Shown piece by piece: positions 13,945 to 22,931 of a stretch of 64,000 bases of DNA (its first letter is position 1; the number at the start of each line of letters is the position of its first letter). Source of the DNA: Paenibacillus dendritiformis (GTDB lineage: Bacteria > Bacillota > Bacilli > Paenibacillales > Paenibacillaceae). The notes beneath the pieces were generated by a model. It searched no databases, was not told the origin of the DNA, and was given only the letters and a program-made list of their open reading frames with translations. The position numbers and the translations under genes were made by a program. The stretch covers positions 1-64,000 of the forward strand of contig NZ_LDIG01000075.1 in the NCBI RefSeq assembly GCF_015845845.1, given 5' to 3'.

Positions 13945-16302
13945 GTGGATTCAAAAATATTGAATACGATGGATTACCATAAAATACTAGCTTCCCTCGC
14001 CAATCATGCGGCGACCGGGCTGGGAGAGCAGGCGGCGCTGAAGCTGAGGCCGAGCTCGGACTTCGAGGAAGTGAAGCGGCGTCTGCAGGCCACCGACGAA
14101 GCGATGACGGTCGAGCGCCTGAAGGGCGGACCTCCGCTTGCGGGGGTCAAGGATATTCGGGGAGCGTTGAAGCGGGCGCGGATTCAAGCGATGCTCAGTT
14201 CCGCCGAGCTGTGGGATATTTCAACGCTGCTCTTCGCGGCGCGCCGAACGAAGCGCCATATTGCCGCCGTGCATGAGGAAGAAGCGATACCGTTATTGCA
14301 GGATCTGGCGGACACGATTAGCGATCAGAAGCAGCTGGAGGAAGATATCCGCCAATGCATCGACGAGCAGGGCGAGATTCTTGACCAGGCCAGCTTCGAG
14401 CTGGCGGCCATCCGGCGGGAGCTCCGTATCGGCGAGACGCGGATCCGGGAGAAGCTGGAGGCGATGATACGCTCCTCGAACGCGGCCAAAATGCTGCAGG
14501 AGCAGCTGATTACGATCCGCAACGACCGGTACGTAATTCCGGTCAAGCAGGAGTATCGGAGCCATTACGGCGGCATCGTCCATGATCAATCGGGTTCGGG
14601 CGCGACGCTGTTCATCGAGCCGGAGGCGATCGTGGCGATGAACAATAAGCTTCGCGAGACCAAGCTGCGGGAGGAGCGGGAGATCGAGCGCATTTTGTCC
14701 CGTCTGACCGAGCAGGTCGGCTTGATTGCGGATGTGCTGGAATATGATACCGAAGCAGTGGAGATGCTGGACTTCATGTTCGCCAAGGCCCGCCTTGCGC
14801 GCGAAATGAAGGCTTCCCTGCCGCGGATGAATGACCGCGGGTTCCTCAAGCTGCGGAAGGCCCGGCATCCGCTGATCCCGGCCGATCAGGTCGTGCCGAT
14901 CGACGTCGAATTGGGCAATACCTATACGTCGATTCTGGTCACGGGTCCGAACACCGGAGGAAAGACGGTTACCTTGAAAACAATCGGGCTGTTGAATCTG
15001 ATGGCGATGTCGGGGCTGTTCATTCCGGCGGAGGATGGAAGCCAGATGTGCGTCTTCGATGCCATCTATGCCGATATTGGCGATGAACAGAGCATTGAGC
15101 AGAGCTTGAGCACGTTCTCCAGCCATTTGACCAATATTATTCGCATTTTGCAGCAAATGACGCCGAAGAGCCTCGTGCTGTTGGACGAGGTTGGGGCAGG
15201 TACGGACCCGGCCGAAGGGTCTGCCTTGGCGATTGCCATTCTGGAGCATATTCACCGGCTGGGCTGCCGGATGGTCGCGACGACGCACTATAGCGAGCTG
15301 AAGGCGTATGCCTATGAGCGCAAAGGCGTCATCAACGCCAGCATGGAGTTCGATGTCCAGACGCTGCGCCCGACCTACCGGCTGCTGGTCGGCGTTCCGG
15401 GCCGAAGCAACGCGTTCGCGATTGCGGAGCGGCTTGGGCTGCCGAAGCCGATTATCGATCATGCGCGCGGAGAAGTGACGGAAGAGGATATGCGCGTCGA
15501 GACGATGATCGCGTCCCTGGAGGACAACCGGCTGAAGGCGGAGGCGGAGCGGGAGACGGCCTCCAGACTGCGCATGGAGCTGGAAGCGATGCGGCAGAAG
15601 CTGGCCCGCGAGCTGGAGAAGCAGGAGGCGGAGCGGGAGAAGCGGCAGCAGCAAGCGGAAGAGAAGGCCCGCGCCATCGTGGACAAGGCCCGCCGCGAAG
15701 CCCAGGAGATCATCGCCGAGCTGCGGCAGCTGGCGATGGAAGGAGTTCAGGTCAAGGAGCATATGCTGACGGAAGCGCGGAAGCGGCTGGATGAGGCCGC
15801 GCCCGAGGCCAAGCTGGCTGCGAAGCCGAAGCGGGACGCGAAGCCGGTCCGCCGCATTGAAGCGGGGGACGACGTCAGGGTATACAGCTTGAATCAAAAG
15901 GGCAGCGTCGTCGAGCTTGTCGGCGAGGAAGCGGTCGTTCAGCTCGGCATCATGAAGATGAAGGTGCCGCTTGACGATCTGGAGCTGCTCTCTTCGGCGA
16001 AATCCGCCGCAAAGCCCGTGCAGTCAGGCGCGAATGTAAAGCGGACCCGGGGAGAAACGGTCCGTTCCGAGCTCGATCTGCGGGGGGCCAACCTGGAGGA
16101 AGCCTTAATGGAAGTCGACCGCTTCCTCGATGAGGCGCTGCTCGGCAATCTGGGACAGGTCTTTATTATCCACGGAAAAGGAACCGGAATCCTCCGTTCC
16201 GGAATTCAGGAATTTTTACGCAAGCACAAGCACGTCAAGAGCTTCCGTCTCGGCAGCTTCGGAGAGGGCGGAACGGGAGTGACCGTAGCTGAGTTGAAGT
16301 AA
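13945..16302 (+). CDS. mutS2: MutS2 endonuclease / ribosome-rescue ATPase
   Basis: Encodes 785 residues, the standard MutS2 length. The MutS core and clamp fill residues 1-320; the ABC ATPase has Walker A GPNTGGKTVTLKT at about 333-345, Walker B LVLLDEVGAGTDPAEGSA and the His loop TTHYSELK. A long coiled coil (about 515-620) follows, then a KOW-like region and the C-terminal Smr nuclease domain (ELDLRGANLEEALMEVDRFL with HGKGTGILR). It starts at GTG 13945 behind GAGGAG. MutS2 inhibits homologous recombination in some bacteria and splits collided ribosomes in Bacillus subtilis. Its position downstream of cvpA is conserved in Bacillus. Confidence 0.95.
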   Translation: MDSKILNTMDYHKILASLANHAATGLGEQAALKLRPSSDFEEVKRRLQATDEAMTVERLKGGPPLAGVKDIRGALKRARIQAMLSSAELWDISTLLFAARRTKRHIAAVHEEEAIPLLQDLADTISDQKQLEEDIRQCIDEQGEILDQASFELAAIRRELRIGETRIREKLEAMIRSSNAAKMLQEQLITIRNDRYVIPVKQEYRSHYGGIVHDQSGSGATLFIEPEAIVAMNNKLRETKLREEREIERILSRLTEQVGLIADVLEYDTEAVEMLDFMFAKARLAREMKASLPRMNDRGFLKLRKARHPLIPADQVVPIDVELGNTYTSILVTGPNTGGKTVTLKTIGLLNLMAMSGLFIPAEDGSQMCVFDAIYADIGDEQSIEQSLSTFSSHLTNIIRILQQMTPKSLVLLDEVGAGTDPAEGSALAIAILEHIHRLGCRMVATTHYSELKAYAYERKGVINASMEFDVQTLRPTYRLLVGVPGRSNAFAIAERLGLPKPIIDHARGEVTEEDMRVETMIASLEDNRLKAEAERETASRLRMELEAMRQKLARELEKQEAEREKRQQQAEEKARAIVDKARREAQEIIAELRQLAMEGVQVKEHMLTEARKRLDEAAPEAKLAAKPKRDAKPVRRIEAGDDVRVYSLNQKGSVVELVGEEAVVQLGIMKMKVPLDDLELLSSAKSAAKPVQSGANVKRTRGETVRSELDLRGANLEEALMEVDRFLDEALLGNLGQVFIIHGKGTGILRSGIQEFLRKHKHVKSFRLGSFGEGGTGVTVAELK

Positions 16303-16330
16303 AATATCTGGAGACCAAAGGGGGAGCACC

Positions 16331-16750
16331 GTGGAAGTGATGATTGAACAATGGCTGAGCAATCCTTACGTATCCATGATTGCTTATTTTTCCGTAGCCG
16401 TGCTGGCTTTAGTGCTGCTGTTGTCCATTTTCGAGCTGGTGACGAGATACAAGTGCTGGGACGAGATCCGCAAGGGGAACCTCAGCGTTGCCATGGCCAC
16501 GTCCGGTAAAATATTCGGGATATGCAATATTTTTCGCTTCGGGATCGTGGCCAGGGATTCCTTGTACACGTCCTTGCTATGGGCTGCGCTCGGATACGTG
16601 CTGCTGCTTGCCGCCTATTTTTTATTCGGCTTCCTGATGCCTTATTTCCGGCTGGATGAAGAGATCGAAAAGGATAACCGGGCGGTCGGACTGTTGGCGA
16701 TGATTATTTCCATTTCGCTGTCCTATATTATCGGGGCGAGCATCAAGTGA
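16331..16750 (+). CDS. DUF350-family membrane protein
   Basis: Encodes 139 residues from a GTG start (16331) behind GGGGGAG. Four membrane spans are visible, around 14-34, 62-70 (weaker), 83-103 and 118-137. The segment WDEIRKGNLSVAMATSGKIFGI and the later DEEIEKDNRAVGLLAMIISIS form the two-fold repeat typical of DUF350. The family's function is unknown. It follows mutS2 closely and is followed by a tiny membrane peptide and a zinc-ribbon gene, probably as one transcript. Confidence 0.65.
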   Translation: MEVMIEQWLSNPYVSMIAYFSVAVLALVLLLSIFELVTRYKCWDEIRKGNLSVAMATSGKIFGICNIFRFGIVARDSLYTSLLWAALGYVLLLAAYFLFGFLMPYFRLDEEIEKDNRAVGLLAMIISISLSYIIGASIK

Positions 16751-16801
16751 TGCCGCCTGACGCCGCGGGTTGATCTCCATGACGTCTGGGAGGGATACGG
16801 A

Positions 16802-16885
16802 ATGAAGTATTTATGGGGCGCGCTGTTTGCGCTGGCTGCGATATTTTTCATTATCGGGATTATTTATTGGAGAAATATAGGGTGA
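16802..16885 (+). CDS. 27-residue single-span membrane peptide
   Basis: MKYLWGALFALAAIFFIIGI followed by IYWRNIG and a stop. GGGAGGGATACGG gives a good ribosome-binding site nine bases before the ATG. One transmembrane helix is expected, with a positively charged C-terminal end. It lies between the DUF350 gene and the zinc-ribbon gene in the same direction. There is no recognised family; support is the ribosome-binding site, operon position and protein-like composition. Confidence 0.55.
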   Translation: MKYLWGALFALAAIFFIIGIIYWRNIG

Positions 16886-16901
16886 AAAGGAGTGGAAGCC
16901 G

Positions 16902-17429
16902 ATGAGCGAGACCGGCAAAACAATATGTCCTTGGTGCGATACGGAGATTGTGTGGGACGAGGAGCTGGGCCCGGAGGAAGAATGTCCGCATTGTCATAAT
17001 GAGCTGAACAATTACCGCACGCTTAATATCGAGCTGGAAAAGGAAGAAGAGGAAGGGACCGCCTCCGGAGATCGGGAGGAAGAGTCCGAAGAAAAGGGCT
17101 GGTCCAACTTCGGTTGGGATGATGGCGGCGTGCTGTACAGCGATACGGATACCCTTCGTTATCAGGAAGGCGTGGACCAGATCCTGCACAGCCAGGAGGA
17201 AGTCCCGGAATGTCCGCACTGCCGTGAATATATGCTGCTGGCCGGCACGGAGACGGTATCCGGATCGGGCTTCAAGCCTGCCAAGCCGGAAGCGCTGGCG
17301 GCCCCATTGCTTCAGCCGCCGTTCGAGTTGAACGTCTATGTGTGCACGTCCTGCTTCCAGGTGTCCAAACTATTGGCGGCGCCTTATCGCGAAGCGATGA
17401 TGGAAAATGTGAGAAATGCAAAAGCTTAA
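16902..17429 (+). CDS. Zinc-ribbon protein of unknown function
   Basis: Encodes 175 residues with an N-terminal zinc ribbon (CPWC at 9-12, CPHC at 28-31), an acidic linker (residues 45-70), and a second set of cysteines (CPHC near 105, CTSC near 152). It is soluble and has no signal peptide. AAAAGGAG precedes the ATG. The likely role is structural zinc binding; partners are unknown. It is probably co-transcribed with the two membrane-protein genes upstream. Confidence 0.7.
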   Translation: MSETGKTICPWCDTEIVWDEELGPEEECPHCHNELNNYRTLNIELEKEEEEGTASGDREEESEEKGWSNFGWDDGGVLYSDTDTLRYQEGVDQILHSQEEVPECPHCREYMLLAGTETVSGSGFKPAKPEALAAPLLQPPFELNVYVCTSCFQVSKLLAAPYREAMMENVRNAKA

Positions 17430-17511
17430 TAAATAAGACGCCTGCTTTGGGGCAAGTTAAAAGCTGTAACCATATGGCTACCAGCTCTGAAAGCGGGGAG
17501 GGTTCACCTTC

Positions 17512-18714
17512 GTGAAAGCGCGTCTTGACGGCCAGTCTTTGTTGCTTTTGGTCGTATTCGGTCTATTTTCGTTGGCGAACGCCCTGTCCGGGACGTTCGT
17601 CAATGTTTTTTTATGGAAGATGAAATCGGAATTCGCCTTTATTGGCTGGTTTACTTTTACACAGCAAGCGGCTATGACGATCATGTTCTATGTTGCCGGA
17701 AAATGGGTGAAGGAAGGCAATAAAATGAACTGCCTTCGCTTGGGGATTGTCCTGTCCGCCCTGTTCTACGCGGCGGTCCTGTGGCTTGGCAAAGGCGCGG
17801 TGCATTACATGCTTCCGCTTGGTTTTATACTTGGGTCCGCCAGCGGAGCGTTTTGGTTGGCCTATAATGTCATTTATTTTGAAATTACGGACGCGGACAA
17901 CCGCGATTTGTACAATGGCTGGGCAGGGCTGGTCGGATCCTGCTGCGCCATGATTGCCCCATGGGTGTCCGGCTTCCTGATCTCCAAGCTGGGGGGAGAT
18001 CGGGGGTATACGCTAATATTTACGAGCTCACTCGTCGTGTTCGTCGGAGCCGGCATTTTCAGCTTCTGGCTGCACAAGCGGCCGCCGCAAGGAGCCTACC
18101 GCTGGTCGCTGCCGTTTACGGCCTGGAAGCCGAAGCATAGCCCGTGGCGCGCTGCCTTGCCCGCGCTGGGGGCCCAAGGGGTGCGCGAAGGCGTATTCTA
18201 CTTCCTGGTCGGGCTCGTCGTCTACATCACAACGACCAACGAACTGAAGCTGGGGAACTACACGCTCATCACTTCGGCGGTCGCGCTTGTCAGCTTCTAT
18301 CTTGCGGGCCGGCTGTACCGCGCTTCCTATCGCGCCGCAGGCATGATCGCGGGAAGCGTGGCGATGGCGGCGGCCATTGTCCCTTTATTCATTCAGGTAA
18401 ATTACGTGATGCTTATTCTGTTCGGCGTCATCACTTCCTTGTTCTCGCCGCTGTTCATCGTGCCGATGACCTCTTCCACCTTCGATATTTTGGGCCGGGA
18501 TGACAAATCGGTCGAGCAGCGGGTGGAGCTGACCGTCGTCCGCGAATTCGGTCTGTTGGCCGGAAGGATATTGGGGATCGCGGCCTTTATCGCGCTTGTG
18601 AGCTGGCGGACCGAGCAGTGGGCCATTGTCGGCTTTCTCGCGGTTACCGGAAGCGTGCCGATCGTCGGCGCCCTGTTCATGCAGCGGCTCGTCAAGCAGG
18701 CGGCTAAGCAGTAG
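17512..18714 (+). CDS. MFS transporter
   Basis: Encodes 400 residues with about twelve hydrophobic spans, beginning at GTG 17512 (MKARLDGQSLLLLVVFGLFS) behind GGGGAGG. The central cytoplasmic loop (HKRPPQGAYRWSLPFTAWKP) divides two six-helix halves. It resembles the uncharacterised MFS proteins of the YqgE type in Bacillus. The substrate cannot be read from sequence. The C terminus is short and basic (QRLVKQAAKQ). Confidence 0.75.
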   Translation: MKARLDGQSLLLLVVFGLFSLANALSGTFVNVFLWKMKSEFAFIGWFTFTQQAAMTIMFYVAGKWVKEGNKMNCLRLGIVLSALFYAAVLWLGKGAVHYMLPLGFILGSASGAFWLAYNVIYFEITDADNRDLYNGWAGLVGSCCAMIAPWVSGFLISKLGGDRGYTLIFTSSLVVFVGAGIFSFWLHKRPPQGAYRWSLPFTAWKPKHSPWRAALPALGAQGVREGVFYFLVGLVVYITTTNELKLGNYTLITSAVALVSFYLAGRLYRASYRAAGMIAGSVAMAAAIVPLFIQVNYVMLILFGVITSLFSPLFIVPMTSSTFDILGRDDKSVEQRVELTVVREFGLLAGRILGIAAFIALVSWRTEQWAIVGFLAVTGSVPIVGALFMQRLVKQAAKQ

Positions 18715-19176
18715 CTCCGCTCTCGGGAGCCGAGAGAAGCCGTCTGCGGGCGTTCCGCGGCCTGTTGCCTCGTAGCGGACGGCTGGAATCTTCAGCGGAT
18801 TCGAGCTAACGGAACAAAGCGGCATCCCCGATCTTGATCGGACAAGCCATCGGATCGGGGCGAGCATGCGGTATGCGATTCCGTTGCCGCAGAAGCCAGA
18901 CCCGATCGGCATCCTGCTGATGCACCGCTATTCCGCCTCTTGCCGCAGACGAACGCTGCCTCCAAGCGTATTTCGAGAACCGGGCTTGTGATGACGATCT
19001 CCTGTATTGGGAATGCCGGAGCGGCATCTGATGGGGCCAGGCCGCCGAACCGCCGAGCCGGCTCTCCATGAGCCCTTCTCGGTTCCTACGAATTTGATTT
19101 ACATATTTTCCATGAAAGAGACTCATAATACATATGATTACCAACAATTTCATGGTTGAAAGGAGCAAAACCAACG
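18715..19176. other. Gene-free stretch with stem-loops
   Basis: No convincing gene. CTCTCGG/CCGAGAG (18720-18736) and a 10-bp stem AGCCGTCTGC/GCGGACGGCT (18738-18784, one G-U) follow the MFS gene directly and could end its transcript, but neither has a U-run. The last 100 bases are AT-rich and probably carry the promoter of the coat-protein genes; I could not pin a sporulation sigma-factor consensus. Confidence 0.5.
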
Positions 19177-19440
19177 ATGCCATACGGACAACAAAGCCTT
19201 TCGATGAAACCGCTATCGGCAAAAGAACTGGAATATATCGTAGATTCCATTTCCAATGAAGATTTGCTGATCAAGCAATGCGCGGCGACGGCGGCAAGCA
19301 CAAATAATCCCGCCGTCCAGCAGACGCTGACCCAGATGGTGTCGGCGCATCAGCAGCATTTGAATCTGCTGGTGCAATCGCTGCAGCAGCATGCCCAGAT
19401 CGCGCCGAACCACGCCCAGCAGCAGAATCAGTCCCAATAA
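19177..19440 (+). CDS. Small Gln-rich protein, likely spore coat associated
   Basis: Encodes 87 residues starting MPYGQQSLSMKPLSAKELEY at an ATG behind AAAGGAG (a TTG at 19156 is less likely). The core LIKQCAATAASTNNPAVQQT plus a Gln/His-rich tail suggests an all-helical, ferritin-like half as in CotF-type coat proteins. It is followed after 26 bases by a clear CotF-family gene, so both are probably in one sporulation transcript. I infer the function from this pairing. Confidence 0.55.
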   Translation: MPYGQQSLSMKPLSAKELEYIVDSISNEDLLIKQCAATAASTNNPAVQQTLTQMVSAHQQHLNLLVQSLQQHAQIAPNHAQQQNQSQ

Positions 19441-19466
19441 CGACGATCGACAGGAGGTTATGACCA

Positions 19467-19940
19467 ATGAATGGCACTTCGATGAGCGGGTTCATGCCCG
19501 AGAAAGATTTATTACATACGATTCTGAATGACTTGAAGCGCACTTCAAGAGAATATGCGACCGGCGTAACCGAGGCGTCCTGCCCTTCCGTTCGGCAGAT
19601 GTTCACCGATCTGACGAACAGCACGCTGCAGATGCAAGGCCAACTGTTCAACCTGATGCAGCAGCAAAATATGTATTCCGTCGCCTCCCCGGCCCTTCGG
19701 GATGAAGTCAACAAACGGCTGCGCGACCAGGAGCAGACGATGCAGAAGGCGAACCAGTTCGTCCAGCAGAAGCTGCAGGCGCAGCAGAGCTACGGCGCCG
19801 GTTATTACGGGCAGGGCGGATATCAGCCGCAGCAACAGCAGCAAGCGCAGCAGGCTCCATACCATCCGCAGCAACAGCAGCAAGCCTCGTATCAGGCGCA
19901 GTCGCCGGGAAGCAGCCGCTACTCCGATTATCTATCCTAG
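19467..19940 (+). CDS. CotF-family spore coat protein
   Basis: Encodes 157 residues. The N-terminal 95 residues fit the Coat_F domain (EKDLLHTILNDLKRTSREYA then LTNSTLQMQGQLFNLMQQQN), with a Cys in SCPSVRQMF. A low-complexity Gln/Tyr/Pro-rich tail (residues 105-157, with GYYGQGGYQPQQQQQ) is typical of coat proteins that become cross-linked. GACAGGAGG precedes the ATG. It forms a pair with the small Gln-rich gene upstream. Confidence 0.75.
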   Translation: MNGTSMSGFMPEKDLLHTILNDLKRTSREYATGVTEASCPSVRQMFTDLTNSTLQMQGQLFNLMQQQNMYSVASPALRDEVNKRLRDQEQTMQKANQFVQQKLQAQQSYGAGYYGQGGYQPQQQQQAQQAPYHPQQQQQASYQAQSPGSSRYSDYLS

Positions 19941-19951
19941 CGCGCCGCCAT

Positions 19952-19987
19952 ACAGCCGCTTTTCCGATTCCATGGAAGGGCGGCTGT
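19952..19987 (+). terminator. Possible terminator after the coat genes
   Basis: ACAGCCGC and GCGGCTGT form an 8-bp stem just past the stop codon, followed by TGCTTGTT rather than a clean T-run. This is a weak call. Confidence 0.35.
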
Positions 19988-20106
19988 TGCTTGTTCCGGC
20001 AACCGCGCCTGACATATGTTTGTGCTGGTGTGGATCAGCAAAAAGGTGTATCATATTGAAATATCAACAATATATCGGCTGATTTGCAGACACGTCGAGG
20101 GAGGCA

Positions 20107-20613
20107 ATGGGAATGACAGATTTAAGCTCGCTTGATATTGAAATACTTAAATTATTAAAAGAGGACGCCCGCCGTTCCCCGGACCTAATCGCCACGATGC
20201 TGGGGGTTGAGGTCGAAGAGGTTCAATCGGCGATCGCTGAAATGGAACGAAAGCATGTTATTGTTAAATATTCGACGGTGGTGAACTGGAGCAAGGTCGA
20301 TGACGAGATGGTCACGGCGCTGATTGAAGTCCAGATTACGCCCGAGCGCGGCCGCGGATTTGAAGGGATCGCCGAACGAATCTATTTGTTCCCGCAGGTC
20401 AAGGCGGTCTACCTGATGTCGGGTTCTTATGATCTGCAGGTCGAGGTTCAAGGCAAAAGCTTGCGCGAGGTGGCGTCGTTCGTCTCGGATAAGCTGTCGC
20501 CGATCGAATCGGTGCTGTCGACCAAGACGCATTTTATTCTCAAAAAATATAAGCAAGACGGCATCATCTATGAAGAGCGCGAGGACGATCAACGTCTCGT
20601 CGTAACCCCGTGA
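20107..20613 (+). CDS. alaR: Lrp/AsnC-family regulator, AlaR-like
   Basis: Encodes 168 residues. The N-terminal winged helix-turn-helix (LDIEILKLLKEDARRSPDLI to VVNWSKV) is followed by an Lrp/AsnC ligand-binding domain (VYLMSGSYDLQVEVQGKSLR). In Bacillus subtilis the same pair occurs as alaR-alaT (yugG-yugH). The stop codon is 13 bases from the start of the aminotransferase gene, so the two are one operon. It probably senses alanine or a related amino acid and regulates the pair; ligand inferred. Confidence 0.8.
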   Translation: MGMTDLSSLDIEILKLLKEDARRSPDLIATMLGVEVEEVQSAIAEMERKHVIVKYSTVVNWSKVDDEMVTALIEVQITPERGRGFEGIAERIYLFPQVKAVYLMSGSYDLQVEVQGKSLREVASFVSDKLSPIESVLSTKTHFILKKYKQDGIIYEEREDDQRLVVTP

Positions 20614-20626
20614 GAGGTGACAGATC

Positions 20627-21835
20627 ATGATTAAGGAAGAGGAGAAGCAAGGGACGAACCGTTCCATGCATCAATACATTAATCCGCTGGTCCGGGATAT
20701 TCCGCCTTCCGGCATCCGCCGGTTCTTCGACATGGCGGTATCCAGCAAGGATATTATCACCCTCGGGGTAGGGGAACCGGATTTTTGCACGCCTTGGCAT
20801 GTGCGCGAAGCTTGTGTCTATTCTTTGGAGCGGGGACGCACCAAATATACGTCCAACGCGGGGATGCCGGAGCTGCGGGAGGAAATTGCGAAATATTTGG
20901 ATGAATCATTCAAAGTTTCGTATGATCCTGCCGATGAGATCATTGTAACGGTCGGCGGCTCGGAAGCGATCGATCTGGCGCTGCGAACGCTCGTCGCTCC
21001 GGGCGATGAGATTCTCATACCCGAGCCAAGCTATATCTCGTATTCGCCTATCGTGTCGATTGGCGGCGGGGTACCGGTAGGAATCGAGACGTTCGCGAAG
21101 GATAACTTTAAGCTGACCGCCGAAGGGCTCCTGGCGAAGATTACGCCGAAGTCGAAAGTGCTCATTCTCTGTTATCCGAGCAACCCGACAGGCGGCATCA
21201 TGACCTATGAGGACTGGCTCCCGATCGCGAAGATCGTGGAGGAGAACGATCTCATCGTCATTTCCGACGAGATCTACGCCGAGCTGACCTATGATCAGAA
21301 GCATGTCAGCTTCTCGTCCGTGCCGGGGATGAAGGATCGCACGATTCTGGTAAGCGGCTTTTCGAAGGCGTTTGCGATGACCGGCTGGCGCATGGGCTAT
21401 GCATGCGGCCATAAGGAGCTCATTTCGGCCATGCTCAAAATCCATCAATATACGGTCATGTGCGCCCCGATTATGGGCCAGATTGCCGCGTTGGAGGCAT
21501 TGAAGCACGGGCATGAAGAGAAGGACCGCATGGTCGAGTCGTACAACCAGCGGCGCCGCCTCATCGTCAAGGGGCTGCGCGAGATCGGGCTCGACTGCCA
21601 CGAGCCGCAGGGCGCATTCTATGCCTTCCCTTCGATTCAATCGACTGGGCTTACCTCCGAGGAGTTCGCGCATCGGCTTCTGTTCGAGGCAAAGGTGGCG
21701 GCGGTGCCGGGAGACGTATTCGGTCTGGGCGGCGAAGGCTTCATCCGATGCTCCTACGCGACCTCGGTGTCGCAGTTGAATGAAGCGCTGGATCGAATGG
21801 GGCGTTTTCTCGACAAGATTAAGCAGGAAATGTGA
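20627..21835 (+). CDS. alaT: Class I/II PLP aminotransferase, AlaT-like
   Basis: Encodes 402 residues of fold-type I aminotransferase. It shows the N-terminal GVGEPDFCTPWHVREAC, the substrate-carboxylate region CYPSNPTGGI, the SDEIYAELTYD motif and the PLP-lysine motif SGFSKAFAMTGWRMGY. In Bacillus subtilis the ortholog is AlaT (YugH), pairing with AlaR, and supplies alanine from pyruvate. A GAGAGGTGA site precedes the ATG at 20627. An AT-rich hairpin follows at 21849-21875. Confidence 0.85.
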   Translation: MIKEEEKQGTNRSMHQYINPLVRDIPPSGIRRFFDMAVSSKDIITLGVGEPDFCTPWHVREACVYSLERGRTKYTSNAGMPELREEIAKYLDESFKVSYDPADEIIVTVGGSEAIDLALRTLVAPGDEILIPEPSYISYSPIVSIGGGVPVGIETFAKDNFKLTAEGLLAKITPKSKVLILCYPSNPTGGIMTYEDWLPIAKIVEENDLIVISDEIYAELTYDQKHVSFSSVPGMKDRTILVSGFSKAFAMTGWRMGYACGHKELISAMLKIHQYTVMCAPIMGQIAALEALKHGHEEKDRMVESYNQRRRLIVKGLREIGLDCHEPQGAFYAFPSIQSTGLTSEEFAHRLLFEAKVAAVPGDVFGLGGEGFIRCSYATSVSQLNEALDRMGRFLDKIKQEM

Positions 21836-21848
21836 AAAAAATTCAAAT

Positions 21849-21875
21849 AAAACTAAAATGAACTAGTTTTCTTTT
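21849..21875 (+). terminator. Weak AT-rich terminator after alaT
   Basis: AAAACTA and TAGTTTT form a 7-bp stem followed by CTTTTCC, 14 bases after the alaT stop. Low GC in the stem makes it uncertain. Confidence 0.4.
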
Positions 21876-21981
21876 CCTTCATCTGGTATAATATAACATG
21901 TCTCGCGTGTTTATCCCATCAAATGGCACAGATGGGCGATGGTGGGGCTTCGAGGATCCAGCTGCGAAAGGAGGAAAGGGC

Positions 21982-22245
21982 TTGTTTTGTTCGAACTACA
22001 CCTTGACGACGTATTCACGTAGTTTACTGAGAGAAGATGGATTTCATCCCAAATGGTCGGGCAAAACAAGAAACGTTTCGTCCAAGATGCTTGCTCTGGA
22101 ACAGGAGATAAGGATTTTGCGCAAGCAAATGGAGCAGATGTTTCAAGAAGAGCAGTCTTTCACGGCTGAAAGCATGATTGAAATCAGCAGCATGCTGGAC
22201 TTGAAGATTAACGAGTACATGAAATCGCTCGGCAAGCGATCTTAA
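21982..22245 (+). CDS. Spo0E-family aspartyl-phosphate phosphatase
   Basis: The C-terminal half, LEQEIRILRKQMEQMFQEEQ then ESMIEISSMLDLKINEYMKS, is a Spo0E-like domain with the SxxLD signature (here SSMLD). Such proteins dephosphorylate Spo0A~P and delay sporulation. I chose the TTG at 21982 because AAAGGAGG stands seven bases before it, giving 87 residues; the ATG at 21898 has no ribosome-binding site and begins six bases after TATAAT (21887-21892), which looks like the -10. The N-terminal 40 residues are not recognisable. It is terminated by a strong hairpin. Confidence 0.7.
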   Translation: MFCSNYTLTTYSRSLLREDGFHPKWSGKTRNVSSKMLALEQEIRILRKQMEQMFQEEQSFTAESMIEISSMLDLKINEYMKSLGKRS

Positions 22246-22251
22246 CATACC

Positions 22252-22278
22252 GAAGACCCTGAGGGGTCTTCTTTTTTT
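22252..22278 (+). terminator. Terminator after the Spo0E-like gene
   Basis: GAAGACCC and GGGTCTTC pair with a short loop and are followed directly by TTTTTTT. Textbook rho-independent terminator. Confidence 0.9.
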
Positions 22279-22344
22279 GCTTATGCCGTTTGTGATATAG
22301 TTGGGGATAGACGGACAGACATGCTGGAGAAAGGGGAACACATC

Positions 22345-22893
22345 GTGCGGAAATGGGGATGGATGGGGATGGTGCTCGCACTGGCGCTCGTACTGGGAGG
22401 CTGCGGGCCAAAAGCGGACATATCCGTGTTCATGATGTCGACGACAACGGTGCCATCCGAATTGACCGAGGCGCTGAAGACGGAATTGAGTCAGAAATTG
22501 GAGGGACAATTCACCGTAGACGTGTTCGCGTCGCCGATGTACAATTTGCAGAAATTATTTGTCGAATATGCGGCGGGCGATAACGGCGTGCATGTCGTGC
22601 CCGAAGAAGACGTCAAGACGATGAGCAAGCAAGGCGGCCATATCCCGTTGGATGATTATTTCGACAAGGACAAATATGAAGAAGGCTATTTTGACGGCAT
22701 GGTGCTGGAAAAAGCGGAAAAGGGTTATATCGAGCATCAAGAAAAGCATCTATATGCGCTTCCGGCAGAAAAGCTGCCGCTTCTGAACAAGCTCGGCATC
22801 ACGGAGAAGGGCTTGTTCGTCGCGATTCCGGTGCGCACGCCGAATGTAGAACGATCCATGCAGATTTTGAAGCTGATGGAGGAAGCGAAGTGA
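22345..22893 (+). CDS. Lipoprotein of unknown function
   Basis: From GTG 22345 (AAAGGGG eight bases upstream) the protein begins VRKWGWMGMVLALALVLGGC, a lipoprotein signal with lipobox LGGC. The mature part (about 165 residues) has no family I can name; it contains TEALKTELSQKLEGQFTVDV and EEDVKTMSKQGGHIPLDDYF. The upstream ATG at 22321 would lengthen the signal peptide. It stands 38 bases before the CobU-like gene and may be co-transcribed with it. Confidence 0.65.
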   Translation: MRKWGWMGMVLALALVLGGCGPKADISVFMMSTTTVPSELTEALKTELSQKLEGQFTVDVFASPMYNLQKLFVEYAAGDNGVHVVPEEDVKTMSKQGGHIPLDDYFDKDKYEEGYFDGMVLEKAEKGYIEHQEKHLYALPAEKLPLLNKLGITEKGLFVAIPVRTPNVERSMQILKLMEEAK

Positions 22894-22931
22894 AGGCCGG
22901 CAGATGATGCGGACGGATGGAGGGAGTCAGT

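Noticed and set aside
14293-15897. 534-codon frame opposite mutS2
   Set aside because: Shadow of the complete MutS2 gene.
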